A stretch of DNA of 64,000 nucleotides from the NCBI GenBank assembly GCA_012519055.1, contig JAAYQU010000010.1, forward strand, positions 1 to 64,000, read 5' to 3'. Each line of letters starts with the position of its first letter. The stretch's first letter is position 1. Source of the stretch: Bacteroidales bacterium. GTDB lineage: Bacteria; Bacteroidota; Bacteroidia; Bacteroidales; Salinivirgaceae. A program made the translations under genes and the position numbers. This document shows positions 44,769-54,891 of this stretch, one piece after another. Under the pieces are notes generated by a model. The model did no database searches. It was not told the origin of the DNA and saw only the letters and a list, made by a program, of their open reading frames with translations.

Positions 44769-46694
44769 TTATTGTTTAATTATTCTATACTCGCCATTTC
44801 CGCTTGCGGTGTGGATAATTAAAAAGTAAACACCGTTGTTTAACGATGATATATCAACTGTAGCGTTAGAAACGTTTTCGTTGCTTAAAGCTATTCTACC
44901 GAGAACATCAAACATTTCTACCTTGCTTATCTCCTCCGGACACTCAATGGTTAAGTTGTCTTTAGCCGGATTGGGATATACTTTTATTTTACCAATCATG
45001 TTTTCGTTGATGCCGGTAATAGATGTACATGCGGGTTCAGATGTGCCTTCTTTGTAAACTACTTTTACGCAATATTCGTTTGTTCCGCCCGGGACATAAG
45101 TGTCCATAAAAGCTGTTTCTGTAAGTCCGCTTGCTATTTCAGCACCATTTCTGGTAACAGTGTAAGTGTAATCGCCTAAAGGTGCGCCGCTATATGCTGT
45201 CACATCATCTATTAGAATGATATTTCTGTCATAAGAGTCGTGGTGTCGGAAAGCGACGTGTTTAGTTCCTATCGGAAGTTCTATTACGCGTTTGAACCAG
45301 ACTACTGTTTTGTCATAAGAATTTTTATCCTGTTCTGTGTTATCTTTTTCCGGCACTGGGGTTTCATCGAAAATTGCTACGAAATCTTCGGGATTGGTTC
45401 CTGTCTTGGAAACCATTAAGCTATAATGATCAGGGTATTGGGTTCTAGTTGCAACGTAATATTTAATTCGTGTAGCTCCATCTATTGGTGGTGTAACTAA
45501 GTATGTGTCTGGGTCGATAGGCCATACTGCCCATGAGTAAGAACCCATTGCTCCTGGTCCATCGTGCCATGTTGTAATCCATTCTATATAATTTAAATCA
45601 ATAGTAACCCATCTGTCTCCGTCCTCATCGGGTGTTGCGTGAACAATCCATCCCGGTGGTTGTGTCTCTTCACCGTTTGGATAGCCTTCGAAACTCTCTT
45701 GAAGTATGATTTCTCCATCACTTGCTTCTGGTGCATTCCATGATAATTTCACATTGGAACCTTCTGCAATACCTTGAATGTTTGTTGCAGGATAGAATAT
45801 TGTTGTACCTCCTATTGTAACAATTTCTGCGCATGCTGGTACTGATGTACATTCCGAGTAAACTGCTTTTACGCAGTAACTGTATGTGCCGGCGGATAAA
45901 TCGTTGTCTGTATAGGTGGTCTCTGTAGCTCCTGTTGCAATTTCGTTTCCATTTCTGGTAATTGTATAAGTGCGTGGGTTTTCATTTGCCGGAGGGTTCC
46001 ATGTAATAGTTATATTCGATTCGTTTACTGTAGTTTGAACGTTTGTAACAGGTATGCACGGAGCTCCGTCCTTGGGTGATATTACTGTACGAATATTAAA
46101 GTTACCACTAAGGCTTATAGCTGTTATTTCATTCCAGCCATCTTCCTCGAAATAAATCCATGCACCTTTTCCTGCAACCGTAGTGTTTGCATCTTTTCCT
46201 ACAGGGAAGCCTCCTGTGGTTACGACTTCATATCCCACCCAGTAGTCGCCTGATTCAAGTAGCAAGGGATTTGTAAGTGTGTGAGTGTTCCACCCCTCTT
46301 GTGGAGCAGAAGTAGGTTCGCTTACTAATAATTCTCCGGCTGTTGTATTGGTTCCGTTTCCGTAGATTTTGATGGTGGTGTTTGTTGCTTCTGTACCTCT
46401 GATGTAAAATTGGACTTTGGTAATTTCGAAAGCGTTATAGTAATCAGCTAATTCATCGTTAGTTAGCCTTACAGCAGCAGTAAATGTTGCAACGCTATCC
46501 GTTCCAACGCCACCGACATTTACACCGTCATAATGTATAATAACTTCTCCATCTCTAATAGGTGCTGTTTGTGATGATGTTGCCTTACCTACGGCCGTTT
46601 TAGGACTAACTCGTATGTCCTCCAATCTATTTTGCGCTTTAATGTTACAAAGCATGGCAAAAACTAATACTAATAAAAGATTAAATTTTTTCAT
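44769..46694 (-). CDS. Secreted fibronectin-type-III/adhesin-like protein with T9SS sorting domain
   Basis: A 641-residue T9SS cargo. Signal peptide (MKKFNLLLVLVFAMLCN, cleavage near Ala-Gln), a beta-sandwich region (~50-205), an FnIII domain (~212-295, 'NITITWNPPANENPRTYTI'), part of a second FnIII ('SNVKLSWNAPEASDG') interrupted by a MAM-like or 'choice-of-anchor' domain (~325-505, 'GEIILQESFEGYPNGEET', 'HVAFRHHDSYDRNIILIDDV'), the rest of the FnIII, and a type A sorting domain ('VYPNPAKDNLTIECP', 'MFDVLGRIALS', 'LNNGVYFLII'). This resembles the adhesin modules of gingipain-type proteins without a peptidase. Likely a surface binding protein. Confidence 0.88.
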   Translation of the reverse strand: MKKFNLLLVLVFAMLCNIKAQNRLEDIRVSPKTAVGKATSSQTAPIRDGEVIIHYDGVNVGGVGTDSVATFTAAVRLTNDELADYYNAFEITKVQFYIRGTEATNTTIKIYGNGTNTTAGELLVSEPTSAPQEGWNTHTLTNPLLLESGDYWVGYEVVTTGGFPVGKDANTTVAGKGAWIYFEEDGWNEITAISLSGNFNIRTVISPKDGAPCIPVTNVQTTVNESNITITWNPPANENPRTYTITRNGNEIATGATETTYTDNDLSAGTYSYCVKAVYSECTSVPACAEIVTIGGTTIFYPATNIQGIAEGSNVKLSWNAPEASDGEIILQESFEGYPNGEETQPPGWIVHATPDEDGDRWVTIDLNYIEWITTWHDGPGAMGSYSWAVWPIDPDTYLVTPPIDGATRIKYYVATRTQYPDHYSLMVSKTGTNPEDFVAIFDETPVPEKDNTEQDKNSYDKTVVWFKRVIELPIGTKHVAFRHHDSYDRNIILIDDVTAYSGAPLGDYTYTVTRNGAEIASGLTETAFMDTYVPGGTNEYCVKVVYKEGTSEPACTSITGINENMIGKIKVYPNPAKDNLTIECPEEISKVEMFDVLGRIALSNENVSNATVDISSLNNGVYFLIIHTASGNGEYRIIKQ

Positions 46695-46948
46695 AATGTT
46701 TTTTATTTTGATGTATTAAATCCCTTGGATAAGGGAATTTATTGCATAAATAGTTTTATAGTTTTTTAAAAGTATATTTTTTATAATGATTCAAGATACG
46801 AATTTAATTTCTAAGTTACAAAATTTATTTTGTTTTGTGAATAGTTTTCAAAATTCGTGTAAAGTTGTGATGTTCGAGGTCATTTCAAAGGTCATTTTGA
46901 AGGACGAATATTAAGAAATACAAGATTGGATTTTCAAAATCATTGGCT

Positions 46949-49282
46949 CTAATTTGTAAATGAATAGGGTTTTTCATAAGAAGCAGATTTTCTGTTTGGT
47001 TTGTTGCTCATTTCAAAGAGTATTTCGCCACCTTTGAGAATCTCGGAATGTGTTATAAAATGCTTTTCATATTTTTTACCGTTAAGCTTTATGGCTTTCA
47101 CATAAACGTTTTTATCGGAAAGGTTTACAGTTTTAACAGTGAATGTTTTTCCGTTTTCCAAATAAATAGTTGCCTCTTTTGTTTTGGGAGAGCTGATTAC
47201 ATACTGGTCTGAGCCCGGGCAAACAGGGTAAAATCCTAATGCTGAAAAGATGTACCAGGCAGACATCTGTCCACAATCATCGTTACCTGACAGTCCGTCT
47301 ATTCTGTTTTTATACATCTGACGCATAATTTCGTGAAGACGGTGTTCCGATTTCCACGGCTCGTTTGTCCATTTGTACAAATAGGCTACATGGTGGCTTG
47401 GCTCGTTTCCGTGCACATAATTGCCCATTAGACCCTCTTCGTTAATATCTTCGGTTTTTTCGAAATATTTAGCAGGAAGGTCCATCGTGAAAAGCGAATC
47501 TAAGCGACTAACGAATTGTTTTTCGCCACCCATTTCGTGTATCAATCCATTTACATCGTGTGGTACAAAAAAGGAGTAATTCCACGAATTTCCCTCGATA
47601 AAACCCTGTCCGTGAGTGTCCAACAGGTCAAAATCCTCTTTAAACGTTCCATCTTTGAGTCTCGGACGAGCAAAGTGCAAGGAGGAGTCGAAGATATTAC
47701 GGTAACTTAACGCTCGGCGAGCATACTCTTGGCTGATTTCACTGTTGTTTAAACGGTTTGCCAACTCGTGGATAGTCCAATCGTCATAGCTGTATTCCAA
47801 TGTAATAGAGGCTGCCGACGAGCTTCTTTCAAAAGGCACATATCCATATTTTTTGTAATCGCCTGTGCCGTCGAAATAGTCAATGTTGGAGCTGTTTACG
47901 CAAGCTTTTAATGCTAATTTTTTATCAATATCTAATCCCTTAGCAATTGCGTCTGAAACAACCGAAACGGAATGATAGCCAATCATACACCAGTTTTCAT
48001 TTCCCATGTGCGACCAAACGGGCAACGCCTTATGTACACTTTGTTTATAGTGATTTAACATAGAGTTGACAAACTGAGTGCTTCGTGCAGGTTTTATCAG
48101 ATTCATCAATGGGTGTTGCGCACGAAACGTATCCCAAACCGAGAAAACTGTGTAGTTGGTTTGTCCGTTCTCGGCTTGATGAATGTTGTGGTCTATGCCA
48201 CGATAGCGTCCGTCAATATCTTGATAAACAGAGGGGTTTATCATGGTATGATAGAGTGCTGTATAAAAAATATATTTTGTCTCTTCGTCTGCTTCAAATT
48301 TGATGCAGCTAAGCTCTTTTTCCCATTTCTGTTGCGTTTCGTTACGAATATCGTCGAACGATTTTCCGGCAGTTTCAGCTTCAAGGCTTTTCATTGCACC
48401 TATGCAATCCACAGGGGAGAGTGCCACTTGAATTTCGAGGGGTTTGCCGTCTGAAAAATCGAAGTTGAAATAGGCTGTCAGATGTTTTCCGAACATTTCG
48501 GGGAAGTTTTTGGTCATATCAAATTTTCGCCAAAAACCGTTATATAGAACTTTTTCGTTGTTACGACAACCATAGTTTTGGATAGGTTTTGAAAACTTCA
48601 GGGCAAAATGTGTGTAATTCATTCTTGACCATCCGCGCGTGATACGGTAACCTGTAAGGGTGTATTCATCTTCGACACGTAGGTTTGCCATTAGAACTTT
48701 GCCGTCGTAATTGTAAATTCCGTAATCCAAATCAATGATGATATGTCCTGTTTTTGTGTTTTGCGGGAAAGTGTAGCGATGTACGCCTACACGTTCAGTC
48801 GCAGTCATTTCTGCAAGAATATTATAGTCTTGTAAAAGAACGGAGTAGTAACCAGCTTGGGCGTTCTCATTATCGTGACTAAATCGTGAACGGTAGCCAC
48901 TCTCGGGGTTTTCTTCGGTTCCCATATCTAATTTTACTTCGCCAGTCATCGGCATAATCAGGATATCGCCTAAATCGGAGTGTCCTGTTCCGTTGAAATG
49001 GGTGTGACTGAACCCTATAATGGTTTTGTCATCATATTGATAACCAGCACAATATTTATATGCGTCGGGCTGATAAACACCGTCAATATTGTGAGGAATC
49101 ATTTCCGTATCGGGGCTTAATTGAACCAAGCCGAAAGGAGCACAAGCTCCCGGAAAAGTGTGTCCCATGCTTTTAGTGCCAACCATGGGGTTTACGTAAT
49201 TTACGAACTTTAAATCTTGACTAAATAAGTGATTTTGAGACATCAATAGTAGTATAAGCAATAAATAGGATATTTTATTCAT
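46949..49282 (-). CDS. GH92 family glycoside hydrolase (putative alpha-mannosidase)
   Basis: A 777-residue exported enzyme (leader 'ISYLLLILLLMSQNHLFS', then Gln). GH92 members are calcium-dependent exo-alpha-mannosidases acting on N-glycans and yeast mannan. Family motifs: 'NPMVGTKSMGHTFPGACAPF', 'IIGFSHTHFNGTGHSDLGD', 'NENWCMIGYHSVSVVSDA' and 'GLSGNDDCGQMSAWYIFSAL'. Length is normal. No SusC/D pair is adjacent, so it is not in a classic polysaccharide utilisation locus; it probably trims host or fungal glycans, or recycles the cell's own glycoproteins. Confidence 0.94.
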   Translation of the reverse strand: MNKISYLLLILLLMSQNHLFSQDLKFVNYVNPMVGTKSMGHTFPGACAPFGLVQLSPDTEMIPHNIDGVYQPDAYKYCAGYQYDDKTIIGFSHTHFNGTGHSDLGDILIMPMTGEVKLDMGTEENPESGYRSRFSHDNENAQAGYYSVLLQDYNILAEMTATERVGVHRYTFPQNTKTGHIIIDLDYGIYNYDGKVLMANLRVEDEYTLTGYRITRGWSRMNYTHFALKFSKPIQNYGCRNNEKVLYNGFWRKFDMTKNFPEMFGKHLTAYFNFDFSDGKPLEIQVALSPVDCIGAMKSLEAETAGKSFDDIRNETQQKWEKELSCIKFEADEETKYIFYTALYHTMINPSVYQDIDGRYRGIDHNIHQAENGQTNYTVFSVWDTFRAQHPLMNLIKPARSTQFVNSMLNHYKQSVHKALPVWSHMGNENWCMIGYHSVSVVSDAIAKGLDIDKKLALKACVNSSNIDYFDGTGDYKKYGYVPFERSSSAASITLEYSYDDWTIHELANRLNNSEISQEYARRALSYRNIFDSSLHFARPRLKDGTFKEDFDLLDTHGQGFIEGNSWNYSFFVPHDVNGLIHEMGGEKQFVSRLDSLFTMDLPAKYFEKTEDINEEGLMGNYVHGNEPSHHVAYLYKWTNEPWKSEHRLHEIMRQMYKNRIDGLSGNDDCGQMSAWYIFSALGFYPVCPGSDQYVISSPKTKEATIYLENGKTFTVKTVNLSDKNVYVKAIKLNGKKYEKHFITHSEILKGGEILFEMSNKPNRKSASYEKPYSFTN

Positions 49283-49609
49283 GTTTTTGTTATAAGTGAG
49301 TAAAGTTTGATTCCAAATAGAAAAACTTACTGATAATTCTGCTATAATTCCGAATCATAAAGTTACTGAAATTTGTGTAAAACGGAACAGTTTTAAAATA
49401 AATAAGGGTTGAAATTTGCACTTTAACCCCTATTTTAATAGACACTACAAAACACCTTATGATATATCCTACTTCATTAATACAGTTGCTATGACAACAG
49501 CGACAGATGCTTCTAACATTGTGGTAATAGTACTTCATTCAGGCTTTTCAAGTCGAAGATATCCGTCAAGTTTGCTTTGATTTGTGTTCAAAATATATTG
49601 TTTCCCAAA
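49283..49609. other. Intergenic region without recognisable gene
   Basis: A 327-base spacer between two minus-strand genes. A small open frame (49290-49538, minus) has no leader, no recognisable motif and an odd composition, so I do not call it. No hairpin or RNA gene stands out. Confidence 0.5.
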
Positions 49610-50140
49610 TCATAAGATATAAAAACCCATGTGCAAAGAAAATGTCATATTGTTTATCTGAGACGGGAAATATTCTTTAATGTTGTTTTGCATATATCCC
49701 ACTCCTAAACCCCAATGAAAATCTGATAGATGAATTTTTAGCAAAAGATCCATATAACAGTTTTCAAATTTAAAAAAGTTTGAAAAGGCATTCACACCTA
49801 CTAGTTCTGCACCTAACATCAGGTTTTCGCTCTCATTTTTATAAAAACAATATCCTAAACCGAGCATTGCGCCAGAATAGCCCTTACTGTAGCTAAAAAT
49901 TGCTTTTTTATCTATTAGTTTATTGTAATATGTAACGTTGTATCCGAGGGAAAAGTCAAATTTGTTGAAACGGTAATTGACAAATAAGTTAGTGTATAGT
50001 CCATTTGATACACTACCTGATTTTAGGCTTGTAAAACCACCATAATTTCCTCCCATTCCCAATGAAGGTTCAGTATTCTCTTGTGCCGACAGTGCTATAG
50101 AACTAAGCGTCATCAATAATACAAAAATCTTAGTTTTCAT
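49610..50140 (-). CDS. Small outer-membrane beta-barrel-like protein
   Basis: A 176-residue protein with a signal peptide (MKTKIFVLLMTLSSIALSA, then Gln) and strands rich in Gly, Tyr and Phe ('LGMGGNYGGFTSLKSG', 'LYTNLFVNYRFNKFDFSLGY', 'FHWGLGVGYMQNN', ending 'MTFSLHMGFYIL'). This fits an eight-stranded barrel. No family is recognised. The ATG at 50140 is preferred to upstream starts because the leader begins there. Confidence 0.65.
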   Translation of the reverse strand: MKTKIFVLLMTLSSIALSAQENTEPSLGMGGNYGGFTSLKSGSVSNGLYTNLFVNYRFNKFDFSLGYNVTYYNKLIDKKAIFSYSKGYSGAMLGLGYCFYKNESENLMLGAELVGVNAFSNFFKFENCYMDLLLKIHLSDFHWGLGVGYMQNNIKEYFPSQINNMTFSLHMGFYIL

Positions 50141-50333
50141 AATTTTAGCTGTTTTTAATGTTATTAGATTTTTCATTATACTTAAACTGACGTTGATTAT
50201 GTGCAAGTATATGCCTTTTAAAAGTATAAAGGGATACCATTTGTCCTCTTTAACAAATAAATAACATGGTTTTGCAGATTGCGTTATTGTGGATAATACC
50301 GATTGGACTATTTTAAAATTACAATTGGTATTA

Positions 50334-50423
50334 AACCATTAAGAAGTTAAGAGATATTAAGAAAAAAGAGACGGAGCATGCTCCGTCTCTACAACATCCT
50401 AACACTCAATTGTTCATTGCTAA
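50334..50423. repeat. Dispersed 3'-end repeat with perfect 24-base palindrome (copy D)
   Basis: AACCATTAAGAAGTTAAG / AGATATTAAG lead, then AGAGACGGAGCA and its exact complement (50367-50390), then CAATTGTTCATTGCTAA (50407-50423). The end covers the TAG stop of the minus-strand gene at 50420. All three modules recur elsewhere in the window. Confidence 0.82.
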
Positions 50424-53400
50424 AGTGCCCAGAGAGCATAAATATTAATCACTTTCGACTCATATTCATTGAGATATAAAAACTTCTCTATAACACTTCT
50501 TTGTTCTGGTGTCAGAGATTTTAACCAAGTGTCAGTGTATTTTGGATCTATAGAAAAGAGCATTCGTATAAGCTCTTTATGCTCATCTGGTGCGTTTGCT
50601 ATTTCGGGAATTAGTTTTGATTTGTTCTCTAATTTCTTAGCTAAATAGCTGCTTAACTCGTTCTTTAAATCGGTGCGATTGTAGCGTCTTAGTACTTCCA
50701 TAATATCTTGTAATAAGAAATATGCAAGTTGTTCTTCTCGTACATAACCGTTCTCAATTAAAGGATCGGGTTGTAAAACGAAATTGATTTCTTGAATAGC
50801 GTTTATAGCAGCCAGACGCGCTATGCTATCAGCAGCTGTAATATCGCCTGTTTCGTAATATGTTCTGATAGCATTGCGTGAGAAATAATCAATGGGCAGT
50901 CTTTCTATCGGAAGAACCTCAAATGAACGTTTCATAACTTCAACAGCCTTATCTTTTTCTCCCTCTTTAAGAAGTTGATCGGCGAGAGCAGTAAATTTGT
51001 CCCGAAGAGAGACTGTGCGTAGTGATCTGATTTCAGTCCACTCGTAATAAACATCCATGTTGTTTAAGTTCCTGTACATGAATTTGTTCATTAGGTTGTC
51101 GTACAAGATATCGGTGTTGATACTTCCGTCTCCGCCAGTTTCGTTTTTGATTGGGACAAATCGGTATGCAAATCCCTCATTTTGAGAATATTGTCTTAAT
51201 AATTCAGTAAATACTCCGGCACCGGCAGTCGATGTGGTATAGATAGGACGTTCCCAGTCGTTGTTTGCAAAAAGATCTAACATAGCTAAATCAGATTTAC
51301 CTATGACATTGTCTTTTATTTCAAACACAATGTTGTCAACGATTTTAGCGGAATCTTTTGGTTGCACTGTTCCAGAGGCTAAAACTTTCTGTTTGTCAAC
51401 GGGAATTATAAGTCGTCTTGCCGGTAAATAGCTTTCTCCAGTTGTAAGTTTAGTACTCATATTGTCGTCTAAGACAAATTTCATTGCAAGTTTTGCAGGA
51501 AGTGGCGCTGATCCAATTAGATCCTGAACACGACTTGTTTCAGACTCTAATTGTCTGGCTTTCTGCTCATTAATCTTGTATTTAACTATAGCATCTCTTT
51601 GCGTCAACATGCGTGAAAGACCTATAAGCTGGGCTGGATATATTCTATCTCTATCTTCTTTAAGTTGATTCCATGTTGTGGATTCGCTTTTGGGAAAATC
51701 GCTTTTACTTAGTGTCGATACTAACAGATCATACAAATTGTTGTATGGTTCTTCTAACGATTTCTTTGAAGCCTCGTATTTTTCGTTAATATACAGCTCT
51801 TTACGGTCGAAAACATAAACCATGTCTCTCGTTCCCATGACATATTTTTCGGGCTCCATTGTAAATTTAACGGGTGTGCTTTCCCAGACTTGCCGTCTCA
51901 GTTGGTTTATGTACCAATCGGTACTTAAATATGGAAGACACAATACCCTTACATCAGTCCTAACACCTTCAACCTCTTGTATATACCATATTGGGAATGT
52001 GTCGTTATCGCCCATAGTAAAGATAATGGCGTTTTCGTCGCAGGAATTCAGGTAGTTGTATGCAAAATCGCGTGCCATGTAACGTCCTGATCTGTCGTGG
52101 TCGTCCCAGTTTTCAGCACCCATAATTATTGGAGCACCTAACATACAAACTGTCGTTGCAGCAACAGCTGACACTTTGCTGTTTATAACCTTTTGTAGTA
52201 GCTCGTACAGAGCCAAAACCGCCATCCCTATCCAAATTGTAAAGGCATAGAACGAGCCAGCATAGGCATAGTCTCGCTCACGTGGCTGTATCGGCGTTTG
52301 ATTCAGGTATATAACAATTGCAATTCCTGTTAAGACAAACAGAAGCATTACAACCCAAAAATCTTTTTTGTCTCTGAAGTATTGATATAGTAGCCCAACT
52401 ATCCCAAGAATCAGTGGTAAGAAATAGTATTTGTTGTTGGCTTTGTTTTCCCACGAGTCGGGTAGGAGTGACTGATCTCCAAGTCGGGCGTTGTCGATAA
52501 AAGGTATTCCGCTTATCCAGTTTCCATTTGCCAACTCTCCGTGTCCTTGAATATCGTTCTGGCGACCGGCAAAGTTCCACATAAAGTATCGGAAGTACAT
52601 AAAGCCAAGCTGATAGTTAATTAAAAACTTAACGTTTTCTCCAAAAGTTGGTTTTATTCTCGTTTCAGGTTCTTGTCCGTAGTTTATTGTGATAGGAGTA
52701 CCCTTTATATTTGCCCAACGTTTATACTCTTCAATGTGTGTTTCGTTAGCTGAGAACATACGTGGGAAAAGCATATAAAATCTATCATCGTATTTAATGT
52801 TCATACCATTGTCGAACGGAACATATTTGCCATCTTTTGGTCGGTATGATATTTTTGGAGTGCTACTTAACGCCGGTGCAGAATAGACATGACCGTAGAA
52901 TAGTGGTCTGTCGCCGTACTGCTCGCGGTTTAGATACGACAGCAGACTGAACATATTTTCCGGATTGTTTTGGTCCATCGGGGGATTTGCATTTGAACGT
53001 ATAACGGTCATTGCATAAGAGCCGTATCCTAAGATTATAAGCGAAACGCCGAGTAGTACGGTGTTTAGTACAACTTTTTTCTTTTTGTAGGTTCGGTGTA
53101 TTCCCCAAATAAGTCCGCCAATCAGCAATATTGCAAATATCGCCATACCTGTTCCATAAGGCATTCCTAAACCGTTGATAAAGCCAAGTTCAAACCATGA
53201 TGCTATTTTTACAGTATATGGAATTATGCCGTACATTATTGCTCCAAGGATAACAACGGATACTAATAGTGCGCCAATAACTCCTTTGGTGCTGGGTTCG
53301 TATTTTTTGAAATAATATACCATAACAATTGCGGGAATTGCCAACAGGTTTAAAAGGTGGACACCTATTGAAAGCCCCATGAGATATGCGATTAGGAGAA

Positions 53401-53923
53401 GCCATTTGTTTGCCGACGGTTCGTTGGCAACATTCTCCCATTTTAAAATTGCCCAAAAGACGACTGCTGTAAAGAGTGACGATAGAGCGTAAACCTCTCC
53501 TTCAACAGCCGAAAACCAGAATGTATCAGAAAAAGTGTATGCAAGCGCACCTGTTAGACCTGCTCCCATGATAGCCAATGTTTTACCAACTGTTTCGCTG
53601 TTATCGGGGTCTATCAGTTTCTTGGCTAAGTGTGTGATTGTCCAGAAGAGGAACATAATTGTAAAGGCACTTGCCAGTCCGCTCATTATGTTAACCATTG
53701 TGGCAACATCTGCGGGAGTGGGGGCGAACATTGAAAATAGTCGTCCCATCATTAGAAACAGTGGGCTTCCTGGTGGGTGGCAAACTTCCATTCGATAAGC
53801 CGAGCCAATAAACTCGCCACAATCCCAAAAGCTTGTTGTGTAAGGTATTGTGCTTAGATACACAAAGGCAGAGATGGCAAATGTCAGCCAGCCGCCTATC
53901 AAATTCATTTTTCTGTAGTTCAT
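50420..53923 (-). CDS. DUF2723 membrane protein (O-mannosyltransferase-like)
   Basis: An 1167-residue membrane protein of the DUF2723/TMEM260 family. The first ~300 residues hold 8-10 membrane segments with the family signature 'TTSFWDCGEFIGSAYRMEV' and 'CHPPGSPLFLMMGRLFSMFA'; Asp/Glu here match the catalytic acid of GT-C type transferases. More segments lie around 500-620, and the C-terminal half is soluble and helical. In Bacteroidota such proteins are thought to take part in protein O-glycosylation, and human TMEM260 is an O-mannosyltransferase. The ATG at 53923 is preferred to a TTG at 53995. Confidence 0.85.
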   Translation of the reverse strand: MNYRKMNLIGGWLTFAISAFVYLSTIPYTTSFWDCGEFIGSAYRMEVCHPPGSPLFLMMGRLFSMFAPTPADVATMVNIMSGLASAFTIMFLFWTITHLAKKLIDPDNSETVGKTLAIMGAGLTGALAYTFSDTFWFSAVEGEVYALSSLFTAVVFWAILKWENVANEPSANKWLLLIAYLMGLSIGVHLLNLLAIPAIVMVYYFKKYEPSTKGVIGALLVSVVILGAIMYGIIPYTVKIASWFELGFINGLGMPYGTGMAIFAILLIGGLIWGIHRTYKKKKVVLNTVLLGVSLIILGYGSYAMTVIRSNANPPMDQNNPENMFSLLSYLNREQYGDRPLFYGHVYSAPALSSTPKISYRPKDGKYVPFDNGMNIKYDDRFYMLFPRMFSANETHIEEYKRWANIKGTPITINYGQEPETRIKPTFGENVKFLINYQLGFMYFRYFMWNFAGRQNDIQGHGELANGNWISGIPFIDNARLGDQSLLPDSWENKANNKYYFLPLILGIVGLLYQYFRDKKDFWVVMLLFVLTGIAIVIYLNQTPIQPRERDYAYAGSFYAFTIWIGMAVLALYELLQKVINSKVSAVAATTVCMLGAPIIMGAENWDDHDRSGRYMARDFAYNYLNSCDENAIIFTMGDNDTFPIWYIQEVEGVRTDVRVLCLPYLSTDWYINQLRRQVWESTPVKFTMEPEKYVMGTRDMVYVFDRKELYINEKYEASKKSLEEPYNNLYDLLVSTLSKSDFPKSESTTWNQLKEDRDRIYPAQLIGLSRMLTQRDAIVKYKINEQKARQLESETSRVQDLIGSAPLPAKLAMKFVLDDNMSTKLTTGESYLPARRLIIPVDKQKVLASGTVQPKDSAKIVDNIVFEIKDNVIGKSDLAMLDLFANNDWERPIYTTSTAGAGVFTELLRQYSQNEGFAYRFVPIKNETGGDGSINTDILYDNLMNKFMYRNLNNMDVYYEWTEIRSLRTVSLRDKFTALADQLLKEGEKDKAVEVMKRSFEVLPIERLPIDYFSRNAIRTYYETGDITAADSIARLAAINAIQEINFVLQPDPLIENGYVREEQLAYFLLQDIMEVLRRYNRTDLKNELSSYLAKKLENKSKLIPEIANAPDEHKELIRMLFSIDPKYTDTWLKSLTPEQRSVIEKFLYLNEYESKVINIYALWAL

Positions 53924-54340
53924 TGTAATTAAGTGTTTTTGCAGTTCGCTACTAAATGGCAAAGCTACAAACTTTTTTAAATTTTTTATAGACAATTTGA
54001 CGAATTAAAAAATAGGTAGAATTGTAACATCTTACCAAAACTGTTAGTTAGGGAAATATATAGTGCGTTTTAGTAATATAAAATTGTGAAAATTAGCGTG
54101 TTATAAATAAAGTAAGTTGAATGGATATTAAGTTTGATTAAAGTTACTGTTGAATTTATTTAACTAAACTTTAACATAGGTGGATGTTTTTACGAACAGT
54201 AATCTATACTATATTGCAGTGCTCTATTACTATTTTGAAATTTTCACTTCAGTGGCTGCATTTGCAAATTTTGGACTCGATTCTAAAACATAATTTTCGG
54301 AACATTATCATTTTTTACGGCTTTGTTAATTTAGAGTGTT
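53924..54340. other. Intergenic region without recognisable gene
   Basis: A 417-base AT-rich spacer upstream of the DUF2723 gene and after the minus-strand gene at 54341. A 60-codon open frame on the plus strand (54184-54366) has no support. No hairpin or RNA gene recognised. Confidence 0.5.
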
Positions 54341-54871
54341 TTAGTTCAATGAACATGATTCTGTAAGTGTTGCGTTTATGTTGTCTGTGTCGTAAAAGAT
54401 TTTATATTGAAAATACTCATTTGGTTTTTCGTCACAAGAAACAGAAAATCTAAGTATAAAGTAATTAATCATCTCCATCGGGATTTTGTTGTTATCTTCA
54501 ACAGATTTAAGAAAGTTCATTTGCGAGTCTAACATCTTAATTTGATCTATCATCTTATATCCATGTTTTTTTCTGTATTTTTTCTCATAAATAATTTTCA
54601 TGTCTTCTGTGTAACAACATTGATACGGCATATTACTGCTGGTAAAAACTATTTCAAACGAATATGAACATATCAATAAGCTATCATCTGTTTTATTGCA
54701 CTCGGTAATGATATTCTCTTTTATTTCGGAAAACTGTTTGTCGTTCCATATTTGGGTAAAAATTTCGAATTGGATAGTGTCAAGTTGCTCATGTATGTCA
54801 TCGCAATACATTTGAGAATGGGCGAGTTTTGCAGAACAAATTATTATGAGAGATATAATTATTCTTTTCAC
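54341..54871 (-). CDS. Exported protein of unknown function
   Basis: A 176-residue protein with a signal peptide ('IIISLIIICSAKLAHS', then Gln) and a Cys-containing alpha/beta mature part ('MYCDDIHEQLDTIQFEIF', 'YQCCYTEDMKIIYEKKYRKK'). Six or so Cys suggest disulphides. The start is a GTG at 54871. It follows the lipoprotein at 54892 by 20 bases, so the two are probably cotranscribed. No family recognised. Confidence 0.6.
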   Translation of the reverse strand: MKRIIISLIIICSAKLAHSQMYCDDIHEQLDTIQFEIFTQIWNDKQFSEIKENIITECNKTDDSLLICSYSFEIVFTSSNMPYQCCYTEDMKIIYEKKYRKKHGYKMIDQIKMLDSQMNFLKSVEDNNKIPMEMINYFILRFSVSCDEKPNEYFQYKIFYDTDNINATLTESCSLN

Positions 54872-54891
54872 TTTTAATACTTTTATTTATC

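Noticed and set aside
46949-49282. A polysaccharide utilisation locus around the GH92 enzyme
   Set aside because: No SusC/SusD pair, sensor or further glycosidase is adjacent; the TonB receptor at 17510 is far away and has no SusD.
49290-49538. 82-codon open frame on the minus strand
   Set aside because: Cys- and Tyr-rich composition typical of translated non-coding DNA, with no recognisable motif.
53924-53995. N-terminal extension of the DUF2723 protein
   Set aside because: It would begin at a TTG and add residues before the family's usual start; the ATG at 53923 precedes the first membrane segment properly.
54184-54366. 60-codon open frame on the plus strand
   Set aside because: No leader, motif or promoter support, and its end overlaps the 3' end of a real minus-strand gene.
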